This document shows positions 9,481 through 18,797 of a DNA stretch of 64,000 bases, piece by piece; positions within the stretch are counted from its first letter, which is position 1, and each line of letters begins with the position of its first letter. The DNA is from Microbacterium sp. LWO13-1.2 (GTDB lineage: Bacteria > Actinomycetota > Actinomycetes > Actinomycetales > Microbacteriaceae), in NCBI RefSeq assembly GCF_038397725.1, contig NZ_CP151634.1, positions 1,736,001 through 1,800,000 on the forward strand, written 5' to 3'. Position numbers and translations under genes: made by a program. Below the pieces are notes generated by a model, which made no database searches, was not told where the DNA came from, and saw only the letters and a list, made by a program, of their open reading frames with translations.

Positions 9481-10803
9481 TTACCGAACGCTCTTGATGA
9501 ATCGGACACTGATGGCACCGAGGATGACGGCGATTATGGTCACGATGAAAAGAGGCTGATAGAGACCGGTCGCCGCGACGAGGGCGCCGGCCAGTGCGGG
9601 CGCAATCACCTGTGGTCCGGCATTCGCGACATTCATCACGCCGAGATCCCTCGCGGCGTTGTCCATGTTCGGCAGAACTCGGGTGATCAACGATTGATCG
9701 ACGGCGAGGTAGACACCGAAGGCAACACCCAGGATGCCGCTCCCAATGAAGGCGCCGGTGAGAGTGGGCACCAAGAAGTAGACGAGCGCACCAGGAGCGA
9801 AGAGGAGGCTCGACAGGGCCACAAACACACGAACTCGTCCGAATTTGTCCGACAGCCATCCGCCGATGATCGAGAAGATGAGGAGCGCCAGAGTGCTCAC
9901 ACCCTGAACAGCGACGAAGATGGCGGCTGCTTCAGTGACCGTACCGACACCGATGTAGTCAGCAAGGATGTACAGCTGCATGCCAGACATGAAGTTGTAG
10001 CCGAAGATGATGAGGAACCGGCCGGCGAACGTCCACCAGAAATCCGGGGCGCTGCGGAAGCTCGGAAAGCGGGCCGCCGCCCGACGCTCGGCCGTGGAGG
10101 CGCGAACCGTCGCCCTGTCCGGCACGTAGTCCTTCGTCGTCAACGCGAAGATTGTCCCCATGACGAGCATGATCGCAGCGATACCCAAGTACCCTACGAA
10201 GAGGTTCGTCGTGAGGCCAGCGATCGTGATTCCCCCGAAGCCGCCCACGATCGACGAAGCGCCCACCAGCCCGGACATGGTCCCTCGGTTACGGATCGGG
10301 ACGCGCTCAGGGAGAACGGCGGTCAGAGCAGCCTGCAGACCACTCAGCGGCCACATCGCGATCGCCCAGGTGATGGCGAGTACGAGGGGACTCGGGCTAC
10401 TGGCGGTGACCAGCAGGGCGATGGTTGCCGTGACGGCGGACCCCAGGATCCAAATGTTACGGCGGCCAAGGAAGCGGCTGCTCGTCTTGTCCGAGAGGAA
10501 TCCGAGTAGCGGCTGCGCTACCAAGCTTGAGATCGCCCCGGCGCTGATCACGAGGCCCAGCATGCCGGCCGCCCCGGTCGTGTTGCCGAGCATCTCCGCG
10601 ACCTGCCTGCCGAGCATCACCTGAAGCACACCGCCCCACACGACGTTGACACTGATCATCGCCAGGGGGTAGACGACCCAGAGCCATCGGCTCATGTGCT
10701 GAGGACCCGTCGATGTCTCGAGAACGGAATTGGGTGCAACTGCTGAACCGGGAACGGCCGCTTGATACGGGCCGGTTTCGGGTTGAACGTTATTGATCGA
10801 CAT
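9481..10803 (-). CDS. MFS sugar transporter
   Basis: A 440-residue protein with about twelve hydrophobic helices after a 30-residue polar N terminus. Helix 1 starts near WLWVVYPLAMISVNVVWG, and the inter-helix FLSDKTSSRFLGRR block is the MFS loop 2-3 signature region. It is first in the operon with the GH2 enzyme, so it likely imports the glycoside that the enzyme cleaves. Start ATG at 10803 (MSINN) is chosen; an ATG-like frame four codons upstream is less likely. The promoter region carries repeats that may bind LacI. Confidence 0.85.
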   Translation of the reverse strand: MSINNVQPETGPYQAAVPGSAVAPNSVLETSTGPQHMSRWLWVVYPLAMISVNVVWGGVLQVMLGRQVAEMLGNTTGAAGMLGLVISAGAISSLVAQPLLGFLSDKTSSRFLGRRNIWILGSAVTATIALLVTASSPSPLVLAITWAIAMWPLSGLQAALTAVLPERVPIRNRGTMSGLVGASSIVGGFGGITIAGLTTNLFVGYLGIAAIMLVMGTIFALTTKDYVPDRATVRASTAERRAAARFPSFRSAPDFWWTFAGRFLIIFGYNFMSGMQLYILADYIGVGTVTEAAAIFVAVQGVSTLALLIFSIIGGWLSDKFGRVRVFVALSSLLFAPGALVYFLVPTLTGAFIGSGILGVAFGVYLAVDQSLITRVLPNMDNAARDLGVMNVANAGPQVIAPALAGALVAATGLYQPLFIVTIIAVILGAISVRFIKSVR

Positions 10804-10833
10804 GGGTCTCCACAACTCTGTGAGGGTGAACGC

Positions 10834-10879
10834 TTACGCGCGTTATCGGTTGATCTAACACCAAAGTGATTACGCGCGT
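10834..10879. promoter_or_regulatory. Paired direct repeats, candidate LacI-family operator
   Basis: TTACGCGCGT occurs at 10834-10843 and again at 10870-10879, 36 bases apart, within the 115-base gap between the divergent MFS and LacI genes. Spacing and place suit cooperative repression of both promoters. Binding is inferred. Confidence 0.5.
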
Positions 10880-10918
10880 CAACTAGGCTGGTTGCAGAGA
10901 CCGAGAAGGGATAGGCAC

Positions 10919-11869
10919 ATGACAGTCACCAGCGATGACGTTGCACGCGCTGCGGGGGTGTCTCGGCCCGCTGTCAGTCAGATCCTGAACGGGCGAGGGC
11001 GCTTCGCCCCAGAAACCATTCGACGAGTGGAGGAGATGGCCGCGGCGATGAACTACCGCCCGTCAGCGGCCGCTCGAACTCTTGCTACCGGAACGAGCGA
11101 CCTCGTCGTCGCCCTCGTGCCCAACACAACGTTCGGCACGAACCTGCAAGACGTCATCGACGTTCTCACCGCAGAACTCGCTCAAGTCGGCCTGACCCTC
11201 GTTCTGCATTTCTCGAGTTCTCCCGTAGAACTGCTTGAACACTTCATCACGACAATTCGGCCGCGCGCGGTGATCGCGCCCTTCGTCGCCGCCACGAATG
11301 CGGAGCGCAAATCCATAGAAGCAAGCGGCGTCACCCTGATCGATCTGGCGGCGGGGCAAGATGTGAACTATCGCATCGGTCAGCTTCAGGGTGAGTACCT
11401 AGCAGCGAAGGGGCACCAGAACCTCGTCTACGCACACCTGCACGACGCCCGCCTCGACGTCTACGGCGACACCCGAGAACAAGGACTAGCGGACTACTGC
11501 CGAGAGCACGGCATGGCAGCGCCGAATTCGATCCGACTATCTGTCGACCTTCTCGACGCGATATCCGTCTTGCGCCGCCTTCCCTACGGAGTGGCCATCG
11601 CCTGCTACAACGATGACGTCGCGGTCGCTCTCCTCGCCGCAGCCCGAGAAATCGAACGTCGCGTTCCTGAAGATGTAGCTCTGGTAGGCGTGGACGCGAC
11701 TCGGATAGGCGCACTAATGGCGCCCCGTCTTACCACCATCGCGGTCGATACAACAATCGCCGTACACGTGATGGTCCACCACATCGTGAGCCGGCTGTCC
11801 GGCTCCGTTCCCGCCGCCCCCCTCACCGACCTTCATCTGCTCAAAGTCGTACAGGGCGGCTCCGCGTAG
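10919..11869 (+). CDS. LacI-family transcriptional regulator
   Basis: A 316-residue LacI protein. The N-terminal helix-turn-helix is clear (TSDDVARAAGVSRPAVSQILNG) followed by the hinge region AAARTLATG and a periplasmic-binding-like sensor domain. The start ATG at 10919 has GAGAAGGG upstream; an in-frame extension to the left lacks a site. It diverges from the MFS-GH2 operon, which it most likely represses until a sugar ligand binds. Confidence 0.9.
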   Translation: MTVTSDDVARAAGVSRPAVSQILNGRGRFAPETIRRVEEMAAAMNYRPSAAARTLATGTSDLVVALVPNTTFGTNLQDVIDVLTAELAQVGLTLVLHFSSSPVELLEHFITTIRPRAVIAPFVAATNAERKSIEASGVTLIDLAAGQDVNYRIGQLQGEYLAAKGHQNLVYAHLHDARLDVYGDTREQGLADYCREHGMAAPNSIRLSVDLLDAISVLRRLPYGVAIACYNDDVAVALLAAAREIERRVPEDVALVGVDATRIGALMAPRLTTIAVDTTIAVHVMVHHIVSRLSGSVPAAPLTDLHLLKVVQGGSA

Positions 11870-12105
11870 AGCGGCGAGCCGCGTGATGACGAGAAGCTCA
11901 GCCGCTGTCGCCGGGAACTGTCCAGACGACATCGCTGAGACCGAAGGGGCCGTCTCATTCGGAGGCTCTACGTCGGTTCGGCAGCGAATAACGAGTTGCC
12001 CGAGAATCGTGAGGTCTACCCCAATCACCCCGACCCGCGAGCTCATACTGCAAGGTTGCGTGAACACACCGATGGCGCATGGTGTGCCGCGCCGTTCGCG
12101 AGGGG

Positions 12106-12726
12106 TTACGGCGTCGAGTCTCGGTCGAGCAGCGGTCCGGCGTCTCGCCAGAGCTCGAACAGATCAAGGTGCGGCTCTCGCAACCAGCTGATCTGTAGCC
12201 CATCAAGGATGGCGATCACCTCAATTGCAAACTCCTCCGGGCGCGGATGCCAGGAGCCGATTGCGGCAGCAATGGCTCTTCGGGCGGTCAGGGCGCGTTC
12301 CAAAAAGTAGCCGTGGGCCGGGTGATCCGGATTGAGCGACTCGGCACCGAGCACGGTGTAGAGCCGCACGATCTCGCGCTGGGAAGCGTTGCGACGCACG
12401 GTCTCGTCCAGGGCGCGCCAGGCGCTTTCTCGATCCAGAGCCGCCCCCATCTCCCCTAGACCAAGAACGGCGACGTCTACTTCGTCGCGGTGACGCAGAA
12501 CGGCGATCAGAATTTCTTCACGTGACGTGAAGTAGTGATCGAGTCCACGTCGGGTCATCCCGCACGCCTCAGCAAGACCGAGCAGCGTGAAGGCACTAAA
12601 CCCACGTTCGGAGATCAACGTCGTGGCCTGCTCGATGATCATGGCGCGGCGAACATCGGGCGCAAGACGGATCCGCGATTGCCGCCCTGTCGCAGGCTCG
12701 CTCGTCGTCTCCCCTTGCGCAGTCAC
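12106..12726 (-). CDS. TetR-family transcriptional regulator
   Basis: A 206-residue TetR protein. The helix-turn-helix lies at about 30-75 (ISERGFSAFTLLGLAEACGMTRRGLDHYFTSREEIL), followed by a variable ligand-binding domain. The start is GTG at 12726. It is divergent from the GH3 gene and overlaps its control region, where a perfect 10-bp inverted repeat lies 21 bases upstream of its start. The 236 bases between it and the convergent LacI gene show no gene. Confidence 0.88.
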   Translation of the reverse strand: MTAQGETTSEPATGRQSRIRLAPDVRRAMIIEQATTLISERGFSAFTLLGLAEACGMTRRGLDHYFTSREEILIAVLRHRDEVDVAVLGLGEMGAALDRESAWRALDETVRRNASQREIVRLYTVLGAESLNPDHPAHGYFLERALTARRAIAAAIGSWHPRPEEFAIEVIAILDGLQISWLREPHLDLFELWRDAGPLLDRDSTP

Positions 12727-12746
12727 GGTTATATGTTTACCATCTT

Positions 12747-12770
12747 CTTACCCGCACTGATGCGGGTAAG
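12747..12770. promoter_or_regulatory. Perfect inverted repeat, candidate TetR operator
   Basis: CTTACCCGCA (12747-12756), four-base spacer, TGCGGGTAAG (12761-12770). The arms match perfectly. It lies between the TetR start (12726) and the GH3 start (12835), as expected for an autoregulatory operator covering both promoters. Confidence 0.65.
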
Positions 12771-12834
12771 GGTTTCGATCCTAGAGACATCTCCGCAGCA
12801 CTTGAGCTGAGGAGGTTGAAGATAAGGAAAGTCG

Positions 12835-15003
12835 ATGACGACCACTCACACCTTGTTCGATGACGCTGTTCAGCGCGTTCGTGCTGGTACCACCGCGCAG
12901 TCTGAAGCCATCAGCCTCCTCGCGCAATTGACCGCGGAGGAAAAGCTGGGCCTGCTCGACGGTGATCAGGACTTCTGGTCAGGCATGGCGGAGATGACCC
13001 AGGGATATAACCGAACCCCCATCGTTATGGGCTGCGTCGACAGGGTCGGCCTCCCGGGTCTCCGCTTCAGTGACGGACCGCGTGGTGTTGTCATGGGCGC
13101 CTCGACTGCCTTCCCGGTTTCCATGGCTCGCGGGGCCACCTGGGATCTCGCTCTCGAGGAGCGGATCGGGATTGCGATCGGCGCTGAGGTTCGCGCGCAA
13201 GGCGGGAATTTCTTCGGTGGCGTCTGCATCAACCTTCCTCGGCACCCTGCGTGGGGGCGCGCACAAGAGACGTATGGCGAGGACAGCTATGCGCTCGGTG
13301 AGTTCGGTGGCGCGCTCACTCGCGGTGTCCGCCACCATGCCATGGCCGTGTCGAAGCACTTCGCGTTGAACTCGATGGAGAACGGCCGCTTCGTCGTCAA
13401 CGTCACCGCCGACGACGCCACACTTCACGAGGTCTACCTGCCGCACTTTCGGCGCACCGTTGAAGCGGGCGTCGATGGGATCATGACCGCCTATAACAGC
13501 GTCAATGGGGAGTGGGCTGGACAGAATGAGATCCTCATGGAGAGCATTCTGCGTGGCCAGTGGGACTTCCAAGGAGTTACCGTCTCGGACTTCCTCCTCG
13601 GACTTCGCGACGCCGGCAAGTCCCTCCACGCCGGCCTGGATGTCGAGGAACCTTTCCAGCAGCAGCGCGCCCAGCACCTTGAGGCTGACCTCGACGCGGG
13701 ACGAGCATCCTGGGCCGATGTCGATCGCGCCGGTCGACGCATCCTCGCCACCCAAATCGCGTTCTACGCGCGCGAACTCGACGATGCGCCCTCGATCGAT
13801 GTGGTCTTCTCTTACGAGCACCGCGCGCTGGCTCGAGAGGCTGCCGCAACCGCGGCGGTACTCCTGAAGAACGACGACGTGAACGGTCAGCCTCTTCTTC
13901 CCCTCGATGCGTCATCGCTGCGACAGGTTGCGGTAATCGGTCGCCTCGCAGGATTGGCCAACACCGGCGACGAGGGCTCCTCGAACGTCCATACGCCGCA
14001 TGTCACAACTCCCCTAGAGGGCATCCGCACCGCCTTGCCAGGCGCGAGCGTCGACTTCGTAGAAGCCGATGACCCAAGCGCCGCCGCGACCAGCGCGGCC
14101 AGCGCGGACGTTGCGATCGTTGTCGTCGGTTACACCTCTGCTGATGAGGGCGAGTACCTCGGCAACATCATGACTTCTCACCCCAATCTCCTGTCTCTGT
14201 TCCCTCCTGCGCCGGAGGGCGTGGATCTGGGCGCGCTGATGGACGCGGCCAGCGATGGCGGCATGGTGATGGGAAGCGCGATCGGTGGCGACCGCCGATC
14301 CCTGCGCTTGCGCCCCATCGACGCAGACATCATCCGCGCCACCGTCGCCGCCAACCCGCGCACAGTCGTGGTCATTGTCACCGCAGGCGCAGTCATCACC
14401 GAGGAGTGGCGCGACGAAGTTCCCGCTGTTCTTATTGGCTGGTACAACGGCTCCGAGGGCGGAACCGCCCTCGCGGACGTCCTCCTCGGCCACCATGACA
14501 CCACCGGCAGACTGCCCTACTCCATACCCCTGGACGAAAGCCACCTCCCTTTCCTCGACATCGACGCCACCGAAATCACCTACGACCGGTGGCACGGACA
14601 ACGACTCCTCGACCGCGACGGAAACGCCGCCGCATTCCCGCTCGGTTTCGGACTGTCGTACACGACATTCAGCATCGACCAGGTCACCGTCTCGCCCGTC
14701 GTCGACGAGCACTTCGATGCCACGGTCTCTGTATCGAACACCGGAGATCGGCCCGGCCGACACGTCGTGCAGCTCTACGCCGTCATCGACGCGAACGACT
14801 TCCCCCGCCGCGTCCTCGTCGGTTTCACTCCCGTGTGGCTCGAGGCCGGCGAAACCAAGACCGTCACAGTCGAAGGATCGACCCGCCCCACCAACCGGTG
14901 GACTGACGACGGTTTCGTCCCCGCCTCCCCCTCGGTGGTCATCGAAGCCGCAGCATTCTCCGGCGACAAGGAGGCAGCGACGGCAACCCTGGACCTACTG
15001 TGA
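12835..15003 (+). CDS. Glycoside hydrolase family 3 beta-glycosidase
   Basis: A 722-residue GH3 enzyme: N-terminal TIM barrel with nucleophile Asp252 in VTVSDF, an alpha/beta sandwich (about 345-570) and a C-terminal fibronectin-III-like domain (about 620-720). The KHFALNSMENGR block is the typical GH3 substrate-binding segment. No signal peptide, so it hydrolyses imported beta-glucosides or beta-xylosides inside the cell. Ribosome site AGGAAAG precedes ATG at 12835. Control is probably by the divergent TetR protein. It completes a glycoside-use locus with the GH2/MFS/LacI genes. Confidence 0.9.
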   Translation: MTTTHTLFDDAVQRVRAGTTAQSEAISLLAQLTAEEKLGLLDGDQDFWSGMAEMTQGYNRTPIVMGCVDRVGLPGLRFSDGPRGVVMGASTAFPVSMARGATWDLALEERIGIAIGAEVRAQGGNFFGGVCINLPRHPAWGRAQETYGEDSYALGEFGGALTRGVRHHAMAVSKHFALNSMENGRFVVNVTADDATLHEVYLPHFRRTVEAGVDGIMTAYNSVNGEWAGQNEILMESILRGQWDFQGVTVSDFLLGLRDAGKSLHAGLDVEEPFQQQRAQHLEADLDAGRASWADVDRAGRRILATQIAFYARELDDAPSIDVVFSYEHRALAREAAATAAVLLKNDDVNGQPLLPLDASSLRQVAVIGRLAGLANTGDEGSSNVHTPHVTTPLEGIRTALPGASVDFVEADDPSAAATSAASADVAIVVVGYTSADEGEYLGNIMTSHPNLLSLFPPAPEGVDLGALMDAASDGGMVMGSAIGGDRRSLRLRPIDADIIRATVAANPRTVVVIVTAGAVITEEWRDEVPAVLIGWYNGSEGGTALADVLLGHHDTTGRLPYSIPLDESHLPFLDIDATEITYDRWHGQRLLDRDGNAAAFPLGFGLSYTTFSIDQVTVSPVVDEHFDATVSVSNTGDRPGRHVVQLYAVIDANDFPRRVLVGFTPVWLEAGETKTVTVEGSTRPTNRWTDDGFVPASPSVVIEAAAFSGDKEAATATLDLL

Positions 15004-15122
15004 GAAGCACCCACGCGACGGCGGGGCGCCCACAGCAGGCATCTTGAAAAGCAATAGCATTTCGAGACATCGAGTTCGTGCGAGAACGGCGCGGTCAGCG
15101 GCGCGGCATTTCGCGGCGGGTT

Positions 15123-15159
15123 CTGTCTTAGAAAGGCGTCTTACCGCAAACTGTCTCAG
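15123..15159. repeat. Direct repeats near possible left transposon end
   Basis: CTGTCTTAG at 15123-15131 and CTGTCTCAG at 15151-15159 lie 28 bases apart, just before the resolvase gene. Transposons of the TniA group carry several short transposase sites at each end. The inverted partner on the right side was not seen. Confidence 0.35.
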
Positions 15160-15199
15160 TCTCGTGACCGGCAGGGGTTTCTGAGTCAGAATTGGGCGC

Positions 15200-15796
15200 G
15201 TGAAACTTCTTGGGTACACGCGGGTGAGTACGTCGAGTCAGGACGCGCAGCTGCAGCTCGATGCTCTCGTCGTCGCCCGCGTTCAAAAGCGAGACGTGTT
15301 CGCCGACGTCACCTCCGGGAGCAAGACCGCGATCGAGCGTCGAGGGATGAAGAAGCTCCTCGAGCACACGGAGTCCGGTGACACGGTTGTCGTGTGGCGA
15401 GTCGATCGCCTCGGCCGCTCCCTGATCGACGTCCTCAACACCGTGAACCTGCTGCGCGTCCGCGGCATTCACGTGCGGTCGATATCCGATGGAATCGATC
15501 CGGCGACATCGACAGGTCGGCTGATGCTCAACATGTTGGCCACGCTCGCCGAGTACGAACGCGAACTGATCGTCGAGCGAGTCAACGCCGGAATCGCTGC
15601 AGCCAGGCAGAGCGGCACTCGCTTTGGCCGACCTCTGTCTGACCCTGCAGTGATCGCGGACAAGCTGGCGATCGCGGCCGATGCTCGAGCGAAGGGGCGC
15701 ACGGCCGAAGAAGCTGCTCGGCTTGTCGGCTGGAGTCGAGCTACTCTCTACCGTCACCAGCAAGCCGTCGCCGGCCCCGAGAACACCGCCGTGTAG
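15200..15796 (+). CDS. Serine recombinase (resolvase/invertase type)
   Basis: A 198-residue protein of normal resolvase length. The catalytic Ser lies in GYTRVSTSSQD (about residues 5-15), arginines in WRVDRLGRSL follow, then the E-helix segment and a C-terminal helix-turn-helix with GRTAEEAARLVGWSRATLYRH. It probably resolved cointegrates of the neighbouring transposon. Eight bases separate it from the transposase start. It looks intact, unlike the other three genes of the element. Confidence 0.88.
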   Translation: MKLLGYTRVSTSSQDAQLQLDALVVARVQKRDVFADVTSGSKTAIERRGMKKLLEHTESGDTVVVWRVDRLGRSLIDVLNTVNLLRVRGIHVRSISDGIDPATSTGRLMLNMLATLAEYERELIVERVNAGIAAARQSGTRFGRPLSDPAVIADKLAIAADARAKGRTAEEAARLVGWSRATLYRHQQAVAGPENTAV

Positions 15797-15803
15797 CGAT
15801 GCC

Positions 15804-17218
15804 ATGAACGGTGACGAGCGATGGCGCATCCTCCGACTCCACGTCGAAGACCAGGTACCCCTCGCCGTCCTCGCCCGAGATACCGGAGTCGCCCTGCGCA
15901 CCCTGCAGCGCTGGCACCAGCTGTACCGGGACCGCGGCGGCGCCGCTTTCGATTCCCGCCCTTGAGCAGACGCCGGCACGCGCCGGACTGCGCCGGACTG
16001 CGCCGGACTGCGCCGGACTGCGTCCGAGACAGTGAAGTTCATCGAAAAGCTCGCGCTGACCAGGCCGCGCCCTGCCCTCGCGACGCTGCATCGCGTCGCC
16101 GTCAATAAAGTCGAACGGGCAGACAAGCCAGCTCCGAGCTATGCCACCGTCAGACAGATCGTCAGGGCGCTGGATCCAGCGCTAGTCACGCTCGCTCTGG
16201 AGGGACCCACCTCATATCGGGACAAGCATGAGCTCGTGTTACGTCGCCGAGCAGAACGCCCGAATCAAACCTGGCAAGCGGACCACACAGAACTCGATCT
16301 CCTCGTCACCGGCATCAGCGGAAAACCAGACCGGCCCTGGCTGACGATTGTCATGGATGACTACTCGCGGGCGATCTGCGAATACACCGTGTTCACCGGC
16401 GCACCCTCCGCACTCAACACAGCCCTCGCCCTGCGCCAAGCGATCTGGCGAAAAACCGACCCCGCATGGGCGATGTGCGGCATCCCTGACATCCTGCACG
16501 TCGACCATGGATCCGACTTCACCAGCCACCACCTTGTGCGCACAGCTATCGAGCTGCGGATCCGCATCATCCACTCAACAGTCGGGCGCCCCAGGGCCGA
16601 GGCAAAATCGAGCGCTTCTTCCGAACGATCAACACCGAACTCCTCGCCACCCTCCCAGGACACATCGGCCCAGGCAGTAGAAAACCTCAGCCTGGCCTGG
16701 ACCTCCCGCACTCGACCAGGCCGTCGCTGCTTTCATCTCGACGTACAACGAACGCACCCACCGCGAGCTTGGCCTCTCACCTCGCGACGACTGGGTCGCC
16801 GAAGGCTGGCTCCCTCGAATGCCTGACAGTCTCGAAGAACTCGACGGGCTACTGCTCACCGTCCCTAAAAGCCGCGTCGTGCAACGAGACGGCATCCACT
16901 TCCAAAGTCAGCGCTACCTCGCACCGACGCTTGCCCCGTTCGTTGGGCACACCATCACCGTCCGCTACGACCCGCACGACATCTCCGAGATCCGCGTCTA
17001 CGACCGCGACACCTTCATCTGTATTGCCGTCGATGAAGCCCACCCCAATCTCCGAATGAGTCTCCGCCACATCGAAACCGTCCGCCGAGCCCGCCGCAAA
17101 CAACTCCGGCACACGATCAACGACCGTATCCCCACCGTTACCCACCGCGAAGAGCCGCGCGATGTCGCGCCCGCTCCACACCGGCGCCGCCTACGCTCAT
17201 ATGAAAGAGGACGAGTAA
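15804..17218 (+). pseudogene. Broken DDE transposase (TniA-like, Mu transposase C-terminal domain)
   Basis: Reading through three frames gives an N-terminal HTH (residues from ATG 15804), an integrase core with QTWQADHTELDLL, DDYSRAICEY and VDHGSDFTS (the DDE region), and a Mu-type C-terminal beta domain. Lesions: an in-frame TGA at 15963-15965; an apparent one-base loss near 16590; a second frame change near 16700-16710; and an extra A near 17204-17206. Correcting the last restores a TAA at 17216 that overlaps the ATPase ATG. The 10-bp repeats at 15981-16020 stay in frame. Confidence 0.8.
15981..16020 (+). repeat. 10-bp tandem repeat, four copies
   Basis: CGCCGGACTG is repeated four times exactly inside the transposase pseudogene, with a degenerate fifth unit after it. 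Three extra units would add 30 bases, which keeps the frame; the ancestral copy number is inferred to be one. Confidence 0.9.
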
Positions 17219-18046
17219 TGAACCAGACATTCATCGTGACCAAAGAACATCGCCGCTTCACCGAATTCGCCAATGCCGTCCGGAAAGGCCAATGCCGTCC
17301 GGAAAGAACGCACCATCGGCATCTGCCATGGCGATGCCGGCGTCGGTAAGATCAACTCTGCCCGCCGCTACGCCAACTGGGACGCTCTCGAGCCCTACAT
17401 CAACGAATGGGGGCCGCGCGGCGACCACGACGCCAAGCACTACGCCCTCGCTAACCGATCCCGCACCGTGTTCTACAGACCCGAAGTCCTCTGCCGACCC
17501 AAGGACCTCATGAGGGACATCGACTACTGGCAGGTCAAAGTCGGCATCTGCGCCGACGAACACCTCCGCTCAACTGAGACCGAGCCCCGCAGCAAACCAG
17601 GCAATTTTTCACATCTGGTCGAACTCCTCATCATCGACGAAGCCGAACGACTCACGCCCGCAGGGCTTGAGCTGCTCCGCGACCGGCACGACCGTGAACA
17701 CCTCTCAATGGTCCTTATCGGGATGCCGGGAATCGATCAACGATTCCGCCACTACCCGCAGCTCTATAGCCGCCTAGGGTTCTCCCACCACTACCGAACC
17801 CTCGGCCGCGACGAACTCCTCTTCGTCCTCGACCGCCACTGGAAACGCCTCGGCCGAACCCTCGATCCCCACGACTTCACCGACGCACAAGCCATCGCCG
17901 CCATCGAACGCATCACCCGCGGCAACTTCCGCCTCCTCGAACGACTCTTCCCCCAGATAGCCCGAGTCCTCAAAATCAACGAACTCGAAACCATCACCGA
18001 CGACGTCATCGAAGCCGCAGCCAGCATCCTCGTCATCGGCAACTAG
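17218..18046 (+). pseudogene. Broken AAA ATPase (TniB-like)
   Basis: The ATG at 17218 overlaps the restored transposase stop. The frame is open for 17 codons and is then shifted by a 19-bp tandem duplication at 17269-17306; without it the protein would read NAVRKERTIGICHGDAGVGK onward. The remaining frame keeps an ATPase core with Walker B-like LLIIDEAERL. The P-loop reads GDAGVGKI, with Ile where Thr or Ser is expected after Lys. Such ATPases select the target DNA for the partner transposase. Confidence 0.78.
17269..17306 (+). repeat. 19-bp perfect tandem duplication
   Basis: GCCAATGCCGTCCGGAAAG occurs twice back to back. Nineteen is not a multiple of three, so the duplication itself breaks the ATPase reading frame. 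Confidence 0.92.
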
Positions 18047-18190
18047 CTGTAGCGCCACACAACGATCACGGAACACCGCCACCGAGCGATCAACTCCACA
18101 AACCAGGGTAGCGACACGCCGAGAATCAGTCCGTCGGAACCCCCTGCCGAAACCTAAACGCGCCGGAACTTCGGCAGTACCGTTTTCGGA

Positions 18191-18750
18191 ATGGCCCACG
18201 AAGTTGGATACGCCCGAGACTCGAAGCGGGAACAGAACCCCGAGGCACAGGCGGCCGAGCTGCACGCTGCCGGCTGCGAACGGGTGTTCGTCGACCACGG
18301 CGAGTCCAGCCGCATCACCGACCGGCCGCAATGGCTCGCATGCCTCGACTACCTCCAACCGGGAAGACACTCTCAAAGTCCGCCGCCTCGATCCGCTCGC
18401 GGGCAGTGAGCGCATCCTGATGGAAACGCTCCAGGACCTCGATGCTCGCCAGTTCAACATCGTCAGCCTCACCGAACCGATGATCGACACGACGACCCCG
18501 ATGGGCCGAGCGCTCTACGGCATCGCCGCGGTGTTCGCGCAGCTCCGCGTCGACACCATTCAGAGAGAATAGCAGCGTGCCTCAATTACGCCGGCAGCCA
18601 GGGCCGCGTTGGAGGGCGACCGAGCGTGATGACGCGTGAGCGGATAGCCGCCACCAGGCGCATGCGGCTGGAGAACAGCTGTTGGGAAAGCATCAGGCGT
18701 GTGCTCGGCGTAGGAGCCTCGAGCGTTCGCCTATCGCTAGACCACAGCCA
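18191..18750 (+). pseudogene. Broken second serine resolvase
   Basis: Sequence in three frames makes one resolvase: VGYARDSKREQNPEAQ at the start, LKVRRLDPLAGSERIL and TPMGRALYGIAAVFAQLR in the middle, and GRVGGRPSVMTRERIA with a C-terminal HTH at the end. A one-base insertion in the GGGAAGAC stretch near 18362 and a further lesion between 18570 and 18620 break it. The catalytic Ser motif reads GYARDSK. The preceding 100 bases hold dyads such as CCGAA/TTCGG that may be an old res site. Confidence 0.75.
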
Positions 18751-18797
18751 GGCGTACCCCAGCTACGCCACCGATTCCTCTGCTGGAACAGCGGCGA

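Larger units (their letters stand above)
15124..18750. mobile_element. Decayed TniA/TniB-type transposon (Tn552/Tn5053-like)
   Basis: The gene order resolvase, DDE transposase (tniA-like), AAA ATPase (tniB-like) and a second resolvase is that of Tn552/Tn5053-type elements. The left boundary is a guess from the repeats CTGTCTTAG (15123) and CTGTCTCAG (15151), 28 bases apart, which resemble transposase binding sites at an end. I found no matching right end. Three of the four genes are broken, so the element cannot move by itself. Confidence 0.65.

Noticed and set aside
15981..16020. 10-bp repeats as a CRISPR array
   Set aside because: Exact short units with no spacers; this is a tandem repeat inside a pseudogene.
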